From: Blautia schinkii DSM 10518
Lineage (GTDB): Bacteria > Bacillota > Clostridia > Lachnospirales > Lachnospiraceae
Assembly: GCA_000702025.1 (NCBI GenBank)
Contig: JNKJ01000021.1
Location: 1-64,000, forward strand
Direction of reading: 5' to 3'
Length of the DNA: 64,000 nt
The translations under genes were made by a program, and so were the position numbers. Shown here in pieces: positions 52,898-61,801 of this stretch. Positions within the stretch are counted from its first letter, which is position 1. Each line of letters starts with the position of its first letter. Below the pieces are notes generated by a model. That model searched no databases, had not been told where the DNA came from, and saw only the letters and a list, made by a program, of their open reading frames with translations.

Positions 52898-54481
52898 ATG
52901 AAAGCAAAGAATATCAGTGCATTTTTAATCGCGGCAACTCTGCTTGCACCATGTGCGGCACCCGTACAGAACGTGATGGCAGCAGACACAAGTGCTGAGG
53001 CAGCAGATGCTGCAAGCGGCACAGACGGTACATCGTCCGAGACATCCGCACCCAAGTACATTTTTATGTTTATCGGAGATGGAATGAGCTATCCGCAGAT
53101 TCAGAGTACCAATTATTATTTAAGCGCAGTCAATGACGACGGAGATGAGATACTTACCAGCCAGGACAATTTAAACATGTTTTCCTTTCCGGTAGCAGGC
53201 TCTGCACAGACCTATGACAGTACTTCATTCTGCCCGGACTCAGCATCCACAGCCACTTCCATTTCCACAGGACATAAGACCTACAGCGGAACCATCAACA
53301 TGGACGAAAAAATGGAAACCTCCTACGAGACCATCGCTGAGAAGCTCAAAGATCAGCTGGGTTATAAGGTGGGCATTCTTTCCTCTGTAAACTTAAATCA
53401 TGCCACACCAGCAGCGTTTTACGCTCATCAGGCATCCCGGAATAACTATTACGAAATCGGTGAGGAGATGATTGCCAGCGAGTTTGATTATTTCGCGGGC
53501 GGTGCTCTGAAAAAGCCGACAGGCAATGAGGGGGATAAAAAGGACCTCTATGAACTGGCGGAAGAGGCTGGCTACAAGGTGGTAAAGACCCAGGCTGAAG
53601 CCGAGGCTCTTACAGCGGATTCCGGAAAAGCGATTGTGATCGATGAGAATCTGGCAGATGACGATGCCATGAGCTATGACATGGATTTGGCAGAAGGCGC
53701 GTGGAGCCTTGCAGACTATGTGGAAAAAGGCATCGAGGTGCTGGACAATGATAACGGTTTCTTCATGATGGTAGAGGGCGGAAAGATTGACTGGGCCTGC
53801 CATGCAAACGATGCAGCCGCTGCGATCACCGATACCATAGCACTTGATAATGCGGTAGAAAAGGCTGTTGAGTTCTACAACGAGCACCCGGAGGAGACCC
53901 TGATCCTTGTGACCGGAGACCACGAGACAGGCGGTCTTACGATTGGCTTTGCAGGGACGGATTATGATACTTTCCTCACAAATCTCACCAGCCAGCAGAT
54001 TTCCTATGCGAAATTTGACTCTGACTATGTGAGCGCCTATAAAGAAAACAAGACAGATTTCGACACTGTTATGAAGGATGTGACAGAGCTGTTCGGACTT
54101 CAGGCACCGGCTGGCGGCGAGGAAGCCGAGATTCAGATGGACAGCAAGGACCAGCATCCGGAGTCTGAGAATACAGGGGCTCTGGTCATGACAGAATATG
54201 AATATGAAAAACTGAAAGCAGCATATGAGGAAACCATGACCAGAACTGAGGAAGATGAAATCGGCCAGGAGGAATACATTCTTTATGGAAGTTATGAGCC
54301 TCTTACGGTTACGATCACTCACATCCTCAATAATAAATCAGGAATCAGTTTTTCATCCTATGCACATACAGGATTGCCAGTGGAGGTATTTGCCATGGGA
54401 GCAGGCCAGGATGAGTTCGGCGGCTACTACGACAATACAGATATCTTCAACAAGGTGGCTAGCCTCACAGGAGTAAACTAA
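52898..54481 (+). CDS. phoA: secreted alkaline phosphatase
   Basis: Hydrolyses phosphomonoesters outside the cell, 527 residues. Signal peptide MKAKNISAFLIAATLLAPCA with cleavage after VMA; a Ser/Thr/Asp-rich linker follows. Catalytic core: IFMFIGDGMSYPQI with the first metal Asp near residue 60, FCPDSASTATSISTGHKT with nucleophilic Ser near 112, FFMMVEGGKIDWACHANDA near 285, VTGDHETGGLT near 340 and SYAHTGLPVEVFAMG near 483. Acidic insert of about 60 residues before the last block. AAAAGGAG precedes the start. The Pho-box-like promoter fits induction by phosphate limitation. Confidence 0.93.
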   Translation: MKAKNISAFLIAATLLAPCAAPVQNVMAADTSAEAADAASGTDGTSSETSAPKYIFMFIGDGMSYPQIQSTNYYLSAVNDDGDEILTSQDNLNMFSFPVAGSAQTYDSTSFCPDSASTATSISTGHKTYSGTINMDEKMETSYETIAEKLKDQLGYKVGILSSVNLNHATPAAFYAHQASRNNYYEIGEEMIASEFDYFAGGALKKPTGNEGDKKDLYELAEEAGYKVVKTQAEAEALTADSGKAIVIDENLADDDAMSYDMDLAEGAWSLADYVEKGIEVLDNDNGFFMMVEGGKIDWACHANDAAAAITDTIALDNAVEKAVEFYNEHPEETLILVTGDHETGGLTIGFAGTDYDTFLTNLTSQQISYAKFDSDYVSAYKENKTDFDTVMKDVTELFGLQAPAGGEEAEIQMDSKDQHPESENTGALVMTEYEYEKLKAAYEETMTRTEEDEIGQEEYILYGSYEPLTVTITHILNNKSGISFSSYAHTGLPVEVFAMGAGQDEFGGYYDNTDIFNKVASLTGVN

Positions 54482-54482
54482 T

Positions 54483-55649
54483 ATGCCGGTGAAATTCAAA
54501 GACTACTCTGTGTCTTTGCTGGCGATTCTGTTGATTGTCATCCTCATAGTCCTTCCGACAGGCTATGAGGATGCTGTCATATATAAGGGAACAGACAGAG
54601 TGCGGGCAAAGGTCTTGGAGACAGACGAAAGTACAGTAAAAAGCTCCGGACTGATACAATCCGGGGAGCAATACTGTCATGTGGAGATTCTGGCCGGAAA
54701 ATTCAAAGGCGAGACTGCAAAGGCTGTAAATATGCTGAGTGGTTCCCTGGAAACAGACAAAATATTTAAACCGGGGGATATTGCCCAGGTGGTTGTGAGC
54801 CATAATGAAAATGGAATCCTGACTGTAACTATGACAGACCACTACCGAATCAATATGGAGCTTATCCTGGCCGGTCTGTTCGTAGCCTTGCTGATTCTGT
54901 TTGCGGGAAAAACGGGGCTTCGGGCCGTGTATTCTTTCGTAATAACGGTACTGGCAATCTGGAAAATCATGGTACCTGCATACCTGCGGGGAGTCAACCC
55001 CATTTGGTGCGGAATTCTGCTCACTACTTTTCTCACAGTGCTTATTATTTTTCTGGTGTACGGCTGGAGCAGGAAAACAATTGCCGCCAGCAGCGGGGCC
55101 TTGCTGGGCGTACTGGTTACTTGTATCATCGGCTGTATCTTTACGGATGCTTTTAAAATCCATGGGGCGGTCATGTCCTATTCGGAGAGCCTCCTCTATG
55201 CCGGATACCAGGATTTAAATCTCACAAAAATCTTTATGAGCGGGATTTTTATCGGCGCTTCTGGTGCAATGATGGATCTGGCAGTGGATATCACCTCCGC
55301 GGTCAATGAGGTAATTGATAAAAAGCCGGATATCTCCTGGAGAGAGGCCGCGCGTTCCGGCATGAATGTAGGCCGGGCTGCCATGGGGACCATGACCACG
55401 ACGCTGCTTTTGGCCTATTCCGGCGGTTATATAGCGCTGCTGATGACCTTCATGGCCCAGGGAACACCTATAGACCATATCTTAAACTATAAATATGTAT
55501 CTGCGGAGATTCTCGATACAGTGGTGGGAAGCTTCGGCCTGGTGACGGTTGCGCCATTCACAGCCCTCACAAGCGCGCTGCTCCTCGCACGGAAAAAAGC
55601 GCCCGCGCTTGAAACAACTTATGATACAAATAGTGAAACAGCACAGTAG
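54483..55649 (+). CDS. YibE/F family membrane protein
   Basis: Integral membrane protein of 388 residues, family YibE/F, of unknown function. N-terminal TM (about 10-28), an extracytoplasmic beta-rich region to about 115 (RVRAKVLETDESTVKSSGL, HVEILAGKFKGETA), then seven or more TM segments with the family block SGIFIGASGAMMDLAVDITS, RSGMNVGRAAMGTMTTTLLL and AYSGGYIALLM. One base separates it from phoA, so they are co-transcribed. The 3' end overlaps the convergent exporter gene by 31 bp. Confidence 0.88.
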   Translation: MPVKFKDYSVSLLAILLIVILIVLPTGYEDAVIYKGTDRVRAKVLETDESTVKSSGLIQSGEQYCHVEILAGKFKGETAKAVNMLSGSLETDKIFKPGDIAQVVVSHNENGILTVTMTDHYRINMELILAGLFVALLILFAGKTGLRAVYSFVITVLAIWKIMVPAYLRGVNPIWCGILLTTFLTVLIIFLVYGWSRKTIAASSGALLGVLVTCIIGCIFTDAFKIHGAVMSYSESLLYAGYQDLNLTKIFMSGIFIGASGAMMDLAVDITSAVNEVIDKKPDISWREAARSGMNVGRAAMGTMTTTLLLAYSGGYIALLMTFMAQGTPIDHILNYKYVSAEILDTVVGSFGLVTVAPFTALTSALLLARKKAPALETTYDTNSETAQ

Positions 55650-56203
55650 ACCAGTAAAAGAGCCATGATTGCATTTACCACTTTTGTGTGTTTCGAGAGG
55701 AATCTACAAAATATGGACCCAAACATTGCCCAAACAAAAGAACCAGAAGCGCCAATCAGAGTTAAAATTACAGTGAATCCAATTAATGCCATAGTGGAGT
55801 GATATACAGGTAAAATATAAAGCGACATCGCTGTAATTGCGTAAATATAAATTTTGGGATTTGCAAATTGTAATAGCATACCGGAAAGGAAACTGGCCTC
55901 TTTTCCGCTATCGGTACTTAATTCACCGGAACTTTTCCAAACCTTGCATGCCAGATACAACATATAAGCTGCGCCCAATATCTGCATAACAATCTTTACT
56001 TTCGGGAGGAAAGCAAAAATCGTGGCGCTAAAAGTGGCGCAGACAGACATAACCACTGCAAATCCAGCCAAAATTCCGAGATTAAAGCGGAAACTGCGGC
56101 GAAACCCAAGGCGTATCGCATTGCTCATGGACAGCAAATTGTTAGCTCCAGGTGTATAAGCTGTAACAAAACAATAGATTACAAAATCCGATAAATGAAA
56201 CAT
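55619..56203 (-). CDS. LysE/RhtB-type amino acid exporter
   Basis: Membrane transporter of 194 residues with about six hydrophobic segments. LysE family traits: FVTAYTPGANNLLSMSNAI at the N-terminus (the PGP/PGA...N block), RRSFRFNLGILAGFAVVM, LGAAYMLYLACKVW and LLQFANPKIYIYAITAMSLY. Exports an amino acid or similar small molecule. Divergent from the cupin regulator at 56334 across a perfect 26-bp palindrome, so it is probably the target of that regulator. Confidence 0.9.
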   Translation of the reverse strand: MFHLSDFVIYCFVTAYTPGANNLLSMSNAIRLGFRRSFRFNLGILAGFAVVMSVCATFSATIFAFLPKVKIVMQILGAAYMLYLACKVWKSSGELSTDSGKEASFLSGMLLQFANPKIYIYAITAMSLYILPVYHSTMALIGFTVILTLIGASGSFVWAMFGSIFCRFLSKHTKVVNAIMALLLVYCAVSLFVS

Positions 56204-56262
56204 ATAGGAACCCCTCCTCTTTACAAACTTAGAAAAAAACTATATAATGATACAAAATGAAA

Positions 56263-56288
56263 ATTATATCGTACATGTACGATATAAT
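56263..56288. promoter_or_regulatory. 26-bp perfect palindrome, operator
   Basis: ATTATATCGTACA and TGTACGATATAAT, each 13 bases, are exact reverse complements without a gap. It is placed in the divergent 130-bp region between the exporter and the cupin regulator, where it can control both promoters. Confidence 0.8.
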
Positions 56289-56333
56289 AATATAACTTGT
56301 GCACTATATTGTCAATAGAGGAGAGAGAATTTT

Positions 56334-56885
56334 ATGGATTCCATGAATTTGATTGTTGCCAAAAACATTCGGCGTTTGCGAGAGGAAAACAAGCTTAGTA
56401 TGGACGAACTTTCAAAGCTCAGCGGTGTCAGTAAGAGTATGCTGGCGCAAATAGAACGCGGTGAGGGAAACCCAACCCTGTCCACACTTTGGAAACTGTC
56501 AAATGGTATGAAAGTGCCTTTTGATGCCCTGACGGTGCGTCCAAAAACTCCTTACGAAATCGTGAAAACATCAGAGATACAGCCGTTACTTGAAGATAAT
56601 GGAAAAGTCAAGAATTATTCCATATTTCCAGACGATGAAAACCGCAGATTTGCAGTGTATTATCTGGAATTAGACAAAGGAAGCTATTGGGAATCCGAAC
56701 CGCATTTAAAAGGAACCACAGAGTTCATTACAATTTTTACCGGCTGCATTCAAATCTGCACGGACGGTCAGCAATTTACCGTTGCCAAAGGTGAAAGTAT
56801 ACGGTTTAAGGCTGATAAGATTCATTCTTACAAAAATATTGGGGATGAATCTGCAATTCTGCATATGATTCTTTTTAACCCTTGA
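56334..56885 (+). CDS. XRE regulator with C-terminal cupin domain
   Basis: Transcription factor of 183 residues. N-terminal HTH: IRRLREENKLSMDELSKLSG, VSKSMLAQIERGEGNPTLST. C-terminal cupin at about 105-180: GTTEFITIFTGCIQICTDGQ, GESIRFKADKIHSYKNIG, a small-molecule-binding barrel. Proteins of this design often regulate amino acid or polyamine export and metabolism. Faces the LysE-type exporter. Binding site AGAGGAGAGAG. Confidence 0.92.
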   Translation: MDSMNLIVAKNIRRLREENKLSMDELSKLSGVSKSMLAQIERGEGNPTLSTLWKLSNGMKVPFDALTVRPKTPYEIVKTSEIQPLLEDNGKVKNYSIFPDDENRRFAVYYLELDKGSYWESEPHLKGTTEFITIFTGCIQICTDGQQFTVAKGESIRFKADKIHSYKNIGDESAILHMILFNP

Positions 56886-56953
56886 ATCCGCATGGCTAAT
56901 AGCATGGATTGAAACGAAGTGTAGACCAACGTAGCAGATGAACAAACAGAAAA

Positions 56954-56990
56954 GCCACAGGATACTTTATTATCCTGTGGCAAATTTGGT
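56954..56990 (+). terminator. terminator after the cupin regulator
   Basis: GCCACAGGATA / TATCCTGTGGC, 11 perfect pairs with a 6-base loop at 56954-56981, flanked by A- and T-rich stretches. Confidence 0.75.
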
Positions 56991-57099
56991 TGATTGTTTT
57001 GGTAAGCAACGAGCCAAGTGGATATGTTCGTAAGCTCATTTCACTCAAGGATGCTTAGACATACGACATATATGCACGACATAAATGCATTTTGCTGGG

Positions 57100-57741
57100 T
57101 TAGATTTTTGCATATCCGTAGCTATTAACAATAGCGTCTATTTTCTGACGGTTTTTACATAGCGGACAATCCTGGATTTTGTATGTACCGTAATCCGGGA
57201 TGTCCTTGAGGGTAAAGATTGAATGCACGGGCATTTCGGCAACCTTATTGACAGCGCTGAAAATTGCAGCAACTCCGCGGATTTTGCCGCCGTAATAAAG
57301 GATACTTTCAACAGCCCGAATAAGAGTTTCTCCTGTTGTGATAGAGCCGCTCAAAATCAGTATATTCTTGCCATTGATCATCATCTGAACATTTTCCCGG
57401 AAAATCATCTGGCCAACGCTGTTATATTCCGGAGATGTCACATAGATGGTCTGGTGGGCATTCATAGACAATACCCCGGCCTGGGTAAGCTCCTCGGCGA
57501 GATAAGCCCCGACTACCTCCAGCCCGTCCATACAGATGATGGTGTCTATGGGGATGGAGGTTTCATAATTAACGGAAAGTGCCTTGGCTATTCGTTTGGC
57601 TTCTGAACAGCGGGATTTCATGGTGGTCATATCCAGGAAATGCGTAATATGCGATTGAGGCGTAGCAAAATGTCCCGGAAAAATCTTCAATTGGATACGC
57701 TCGTCACTGCGGGCATAAATCTTATACATTCTTTCTTCCAT
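57100..57741 (-). CDS. phosphoribosyltransferase-family protein (orotate PRTase-like)
   Basis: Cytosolic protein of 213 residues. The PRPP-binding loop is ILILSGSITTGETLIRAVES near residue 133, though the usual acidic pair before the loop is absent (ILSGS instead of VxDD). DTIICMDGLEVVGAYLAEEL near 68 is the conserved PRTase core. CPLCKNRQK near the C-terminus could bind a metal. The missing acidic pair makes regular PRTase catalysis doubtful; a regulatory or salvage role is possible. Start at 57741 after AAAGGAGG. Confidence 0.75.
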   Translation of the reverse strand: MEERMYKIYARSDERIQLKIFPGHFATPQSHITHFLDMTTMKSRCSEAKRIAKALSVNYETSIPIDTIICMDGLEVVGAYLAEELTQAGVLSMNAHQTIYVTSPEYNSVGQMIFRENVQMMINGKNILILSGSITTGETLIRAVESILYYGGKIRGVAAIFSAVNKVAEMPVHSIFTLKDIPDYGTYKIQDCPLCKNRQKIDAIVNSYGYAKI

Positions 57742-57933
57742 AAAAAAACCTCCTTTGCCATACAATATTCAAAGTTTACTTGCGGACACCTTATTGGCGC
57801 AGGGTTTGCGGCGACACGTCAGGTGCTTCTTCCACTAAAGATATTATAGCATTAAAAGGCTGAATATGGGAGGGAAATATTGGAATTTTCTGTAATTATT
57901 TATGGTGGGAGGGGCCCCGGAAAGGGGTTGAAC
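57742..57933. other. leader region and outer flank of repeat copy 3
   Basis: Contains the upstream region of the phosphoribosyltransferase gene and, from about 57905, the outer flank GGCCCCGGAAAGGGGTTGAACG shared with copy 2. No gene. Confidence 0.5.
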
Positions 57934-58145
57934 GGTGAGCGTAAGGAGATTGGGTGCGGGGAACTGGCGCTGGTCTTGTCAGGCATTGCTCGCTTCCCTT
58001 CAACTAATCGCCAACTGCGACTAAGCCGCTCACGAAGAGCGTTCGCGGCTAAGTCTCCGTAGGCGCTGGATTTTCAGGCGCGCTTCCGCAAAATGCCTGA
58101 CAAGGCCAGCGCCAGTTCCCCGCACCCAATCTCCTTACGCTCACC
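57934..58145 (+). repeat. structured repeat, copy 3 (complete)
   Basis: Core 57978-58101, bounded by GTCAGGCATT / AATGCCTGAC, within 54-base inverted arms (57934-57987 and 58092-58145) that pair at every position, with one G-U wobble in RNA terms. The tail 58146-58215 (CACGTTTCC, TTGTCG, GGTTTTATT) matches copy 1. 58330-58385 holds a further inverted piece of the outer flank (CACCGTTCAATAACTTTCCG), perhaps a fourth broken copy. Confidence 0.85.
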
Positions 58146-58415
58146 TTCCTCCACGTTTCCACCCCCTTGAAGTGCTTGTCGTCTACTGCGGAGGTTTTAT
58201 TCAGTGCGGATAATCAGAAAGTTGAAATGTTTTCATAAAATTTCTTCATGCTGGATAGACTTTTCGGTGAAAAACACAAACATTACGAAGGGGTGGGAAC
58301 CAGAATCCCCCCTGCCCCGGCCGCCCATTGCCTCCTCCGCACCGTTCAATAACTTTCCGGGGAACCCCTTCGCCCCCCCCCTTAGGTTTAGTGCTGCCAA
58401 CACGTAAAAACTAAA
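58146..58415. other. tail of the repeat and GC-rich spacer
   Basis: No gene seen. A C9 run at about 58374-58382 and the partial inverted repeat flank are the only recognisable items. Confidence 0.5.
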
Positions 58416-59417
58416 TCAGAGAAACAATAAATCATGATTAACCGTCTTGTAAAACATTTCTCTACATTTCCCTGGCTCCCTGCTCTGTCCCAGCACCCAC
58501 ATCATTTTTGTCACGCTTGCTTCCAAAGTCATATCGTACGATTCCAAAACCTGAAAACGATCTTTGATTACTTTCCCAACTTGATATACGCTCATGTCGC
58601 TTCCTTCATGTGTTACCTGCGTTGCCAGGGCTACAAGCTTGCCGCTGGAAATCCATTTATCAAGGGCCTTAAGAAAGCTGTCGTCGCCGTAATTCGGTAG
58701 TCCGCCCACGCCGAAAGATTCAATCATCAAACCGTCATGGGAGTCCATTAAAGCGTCCAGGACTTTTCCGTTAATGCCGGGAATGAGTTTTAGCAGAAAA
58801 ATGCGCTCGTTCATATTGTGGTAAAACTGCAGAGGGGCTGTGCACTGATTTTTATCGTCAATGTAAAAGATAATCCTCTCATCATGAATAGACGCAATGG
58901 CAGGATAATTAATGCTGGAAAATGCGTTATAGCTTTTGGAGAATTCTTTTTTGGCTCTGGTGCCGCAGATTACTTTTCCGCCGAAAACAATGGTAACACC
59001 GTGTGCTTTGTCATGTGATGCAAACCGGAGACTGTCCAGTAAATTGGACCGTGCATCAGTGATGGCAAGGTCTATGGGCTTTTGGGCGCCGGTAATGACG
59101 ACGGGGCGGCGGTTGTTTTGAATTAGATAAGAAAGTGCGGCAGCGGTGAATGCCATGGTGTCTGTGCCGTGACAGATTACAAAACCATCGTAATTTTCGT
59201 AGTTCTTTTCTATCAGTCCTGCGAGCTGTATCCAGTGAGCTGCGTTTACGTTGGTGCTATCCAGGCTAAATGGCTGGATAGTGTCTATGGTACAGAATTC
59301 TCTGGCTGTGGGGACATAGGACAGCAGCTCTTCAGCATTGAGCTGCGGTGCCAGGCCGCTTTCTGTGAATTTCGATGCAATGGTGCCTCCGGTGGCGATA
59401 AGAAGGAGTTTTTTCAT
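58416..59417 (-). CDS. ansA: L-asparaginase (type I)
   Basis: Hydrolyses L-asparagine to aspartate and ammonia, 333 residues, no signal peptide, so cytosolic. First catalytic Thr in LLIATGGTIASKF near residue 12; second site in GFVICHGTDTMAFTAAALSY near 85, with Thr-Asp; PVVITGAQKPIDLAITDARS near 110 and the Lys block RAKKEFSKSY near 160. C-terminal allosteric-like domain GLMIESFGVGGLPNYG. Monocistronic; upstream gap is AT-rich. Confidence 0.93.
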   Translation of the reverse strand: MKKLLLIATGGTIASKFTESGLAPQLNAEELLSYVPTAREFCTIDTIQPFSLDSTNVNAAHWIQLAGLIEKNYENYDGFVICHGTDTMAFTAAALSYLIQNNRRPVVITGAQKPIDLAITDARSNLLDSLRFASHDKAHGVTIVFGGKVICGTRAKKEFSKSYNAFSSINYPAIASIHDERIIFYIDDKNQCTAPLQFYHNMNERIFLLKLIPGINGKVLDALMDSHDGLMIESFGVGGLPNYGDDSFLKALDKWISSGKLVALATQVTHEGSDMSVYQVGKVIKDRFQVLESYDMTLEASVTKMMWVLGQSREPGKCREMFYKTVNHDLLFL

Positions 59418-59601
59418 AATAGTTCCTTTCAGATTTCAGATGGATGAGCGTTTTCAGATGAATAAACCGTTTACAAAGGTATTGGGTCAAGTATAACAAT
59501 GATGACTGGGAGCGTCAAGGAGCATTACGCAGGTAGAACTGATGCATAAAGCGAGTTACTGGCCCGAAAAGGAATAGTATTCGGATATATCCTATTTTAT
59601 C
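59418..59601. other. divergent gap between asparaginase and MATE genes
   Basis: AT-rich upstream region of both genes; AAAGGAAC near 59422 (minus) is the asparaginase binding site. No further feature besides those listed to the right. Confidence 0.4.
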
Positions 59602-59649
59602 ATAAGGTATTGCATAAATAAGGTATTGCACAAATAAGGTATTGCAAAA
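59602..59649 (+). repeat. three 16-bp tandem repeats
   Basis: ATAAGGTATTGCATAA, ATAAGGTATTGCACAA and ATAAGGTATTGCAAAA, directly adjacent, in the region upstream of the MATE gene. Could be regulator sites. Confidence 0.9.
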
Positions 59650-59714
59650 AGTATAAAAATCGGTTAATCTTTAATAGGTTCAAAAAATAGATGGAATAAA
59701 CAAAATAGATATGC

Positions 59715-59753
59715 AAGCCTTCCCGCATCAAAACAGGCGGTGGAGGCTTTTTA
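59715..59753 (+). terminator. attenuator-like hairpin before the MATE gene
   Basis: AAGCCTTCCCGC pairs imperfectly with GGCGGTGGAGGCTT and is followed by TTTATTATT, only 23 bases before the start codon. Might control read-through into the transporter gene. Confidence 0.55.
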
Positions 59754-59775
59754 TTATTGTATAGAGGGATTTATT

Positions 59776-61149
59776 ATGGAAAAAACACAGAAAGTACAAA
59801 GAAAATCAAACACCATGGGAGACAACCCTATGGGACAGAAGCCTGTTTTGCCGCTTTTAATCTCAATGTCCATTCCGGTGGTCTTATCAATGCTTATTCA
59901 GTCACTGTACAATATCGTGGATAGTATTTGGGTGACACGGTTGGGAACAGATGCTCTGACTGCAGTATCGCTTGCATTTCCTCTTCAGAATATAGTGATG
60001 TCGGCCGGAGTGGGTATGGGGATTGGAATTGGTTCGGTGATTTCCATGAGTCTGGGAGCAGGCAGGCGGAAGGATGCGGATGAGGCAGCCTCGGTGGGAA
60101 TCGCGCTGGTTGTGATACATTGTCTCATATTTGCAGTGGCGGGGCTGCTTATCACTAAGCCGTTTCTGTCCATGTTTACGGACGATCCTCTGACCTATGA
60201 ATGGGCGTGTGATTACACATATATTGTACTATGCCTTTCCTTTGGCGAGCTGCTTCAGATGTGTCTGGAGAAGATTTTTCAGGGGCTTGGAAGGATGAAA
60301 ACGACTATGTTCTTGATGGCGAGTGGGTGTATCATCAATATTGTGCTGGATCCGGTGCTGATTTTCGGATGGTTTGGATTCCCGGCTATGGGTGTGAAGG
60401 GTGCGGCGGTTGCAACAGTGGTTGGCCAGATTGCGGCTTTTCTTTTATATATAGTGATTTGCCTTCGTGGGAATATAGGGGTTACCATTCATCCTAGGTA
60501 TATGAAGCCGGATATGCAGGTGGTAAAGAATATTTACTCTATTGGAATTCCGTCCAGCCTGATGCTGGCAATGCCTTCTATAATGGTAGGGGTGCTTAAC
60601 GGTATTTTGTCTCAGCTTGACAAGGTATATGTGGCTGTGTTTGGCCTTTACTTTAAGCTTCAGACATTTATCAATATGCCTTCCAATGGAGTGGTACAGG
60701 GAATGCGGCCGATTATCAGTTTTAATTATGGAGCAGGTGATATGAAGCGCGTACGGGAAACGGTGTCGCATAGTATGAAAATTGTAGCGGTGATCATGCT
60801 GCTGGGTACTGTGGCAGCAGTGGGATTTCCGGAGATTATATTAAAGGCCTTTAATGCGGACAGTAAACTTATGGAGTACGGAATACCGGCCTTTCGTATT
60901 ATAGGACTGAGTTTTATGTTTTCGACAATCGGTATTGTGAGTGCAGGAGTTTTTGAGGCGATGGGAAAGGGGAAGGATTCCTTGCTGATATCTATGCTTC
61001 GGCAGTTTGTGGTTATCCTCCCGCTGGGATGGATACTGTCCGGGTTAATGGGCGCAGCGGGGATTTGGATTACTTTCCCGATTGCGGAGGCGGTAGCTGC
61101 TGTGGCAGCGGTTGTGATGCTTAAGAGGGCCGGGGTCTTAGGGCATTAG
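59776..61149 (+). CDS. MATE family efflux transporter
   Basis: Cation-coupled multidrug exporter, 457 residues, 12 hydrophobic segments. N-terminal block MGDNPMGQKPVLPLLISMSI is typical of the DinF/NorM-like clostridial MATE branch; then SLYNIVDSIWVTRLGTDALT, and in the second half FGLYFKLQTFINMPSNGVVQ and GMRPIISFNYGAGD. The start at 59776 has AGAGGG upstream; a longer frame lacks a binding site and runs into the hairpin. Possible attenuation at the hairpin upstream. Confidence 0.92.
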   Translation: MEKTQKVQRKSNTMGDNPMGQKPVLPLLISMSIPVVLSMLIQSLYNIVDSIWVTRLGTDALTAVSLAFPLQNIVMSAGVGMGIGIGSVISMSLGAGRRKDADEAASVGIALVVIHCLIFAVAGLLITKPFLSMFTDDPLTYEWACDYTYIVLCLSFGELLQMCLEKIFQGLGRMKTTMFLMASGCIINIVLDPVLIFGWFGFPAMGVKGAAVATVVGQIAAFLLYIVICLRGNIGVTIHPRYMKPDMQVVKNIYSIGIPSSLMLAMPSIMVGVLNGILSQLDKVYVAVFGLYFKLQTFINMPSNGVVQGMRPIISFNYGAGDMKRVRETVSHSMKIVAVIMLLGTVAAVGFPEIILKAFNADSKLMEYGIPAFRIIGLSFMFSTIGIVSAGVFEAMGKGKDSLLISMLRQFVVILPLGWILSGLMGAAGIWITFPIAEAVAAVAAVVMLKRAGVLGH

Positions 61150-61169
61150 AATTTTTGGCAGAAACAAAA

Positions 61170-61197
61170 AACAGGAACCCTTTTTACGGGGTTCCTG
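61170..61197. terminator. bidirectional terminator
   Basis: CAGGAACCC / GGGTTCCTG stem with CTTTTTACGG between. T-run lies on the minus-strand side, so it mainly ends the Hsp20 transcript; also closes the MATE gene. Confidence 0.75.
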
Positions 61198-61227
61198 GAA
61201 TTAAGAGGGGGAAACACTTAGGGGTAA

Positions 61228-61686
61228 TCAGCCTTCGATTTCTATATAACCATTTTCTTCGATTGCTTTAGCCTCTTTCTTAGGTACTGCAAGTTTGAGA
61301 ATGCCGTCCTCATATTTAGCATGGATTTCTTCTTCTGTGACGGCATTTCCGATATAGAAGCTTCTGCTCATGCTGCCGGCGTAACGTTCGCGGCGGATGA
61401 AGCTGCCCTTTTTATCTTTTTCTTCTTTGTCAAGACTCTTGGCTGCGGAGATTGTGAGGTAACCATCTTTAAGCTGTACGTTAATGTCGTCTTTCTTGAA
61501 TCCCGGAAGGTCTATGTCGACTTCGTAGCCGTTATCTGTCTCGCGGACATCGGTTTTCATCATATTTCTTGCATGTTTGCCATACAGGGGATTTTTCTTT
61601 CCCATCAATTCGGTGACAGACGGGAAGTCCATCCATTCGTCAAAATCATCAAATAAATTTTCTCCAAAAATACTAGGCATCATCAT
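61228..61686 (-). CDS. Hsp20/alpha-crystallin small heat-shock protein
   Basis: ATP-independent holdase that binds unfolding proteins, 152 residues. Alpha-crystallin domain from about 45: ETDNGYEVDIDLPGFKKDDI, YLTISAAK, FIRRERYAGSMSRSFYIG and the end AKYEDGILKLAVPKKE. N-terminal region is short and aromatic (MMMPSIFGENLFDDFDEWMD). C-terminal IxI anchoring motif could be IEIEG. AGAAAGGAG precedes the ATG. Confidence 0.93.
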   Translation of the reverse strand: MMMPSIFGENLFDDFDEWMDFPSVTELMGKKNPLYGKHARNMMKTDVRETDNGYEVDIDLPGFKKDDINVQLKDGYLTISAAKSLDKEEKDKKGSFIRRERYAGSMSRSFYIGNAVTEEEIHAKYEDGILKLAVPKKEAKAIEENGYIEIEG

Positions 61687-61801
61687 AAGTCATTCTCCTT
61701 TCTAATGATTACTGAATATCTACAGTTAGCACTATCGGAAGAACCCGAGGTGTTGTTTTTTCTAAAACTTCGGAAGGTTTCTCTTCTTTTGTTCTATTTG
61801 T

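Noticed and set aside
53393-54322. 309-codon frame opposite alkaline phosphatase
   Set aside because: The plus strand has all metal ligands of the phosphatase; the minus frame is a shadow.
61700-61730. CIRCE element before the Hsp20 gene
   Set aside because: Only one half-site (TTAGCACT) is visible; the inverted partner at the proper distance is absent.
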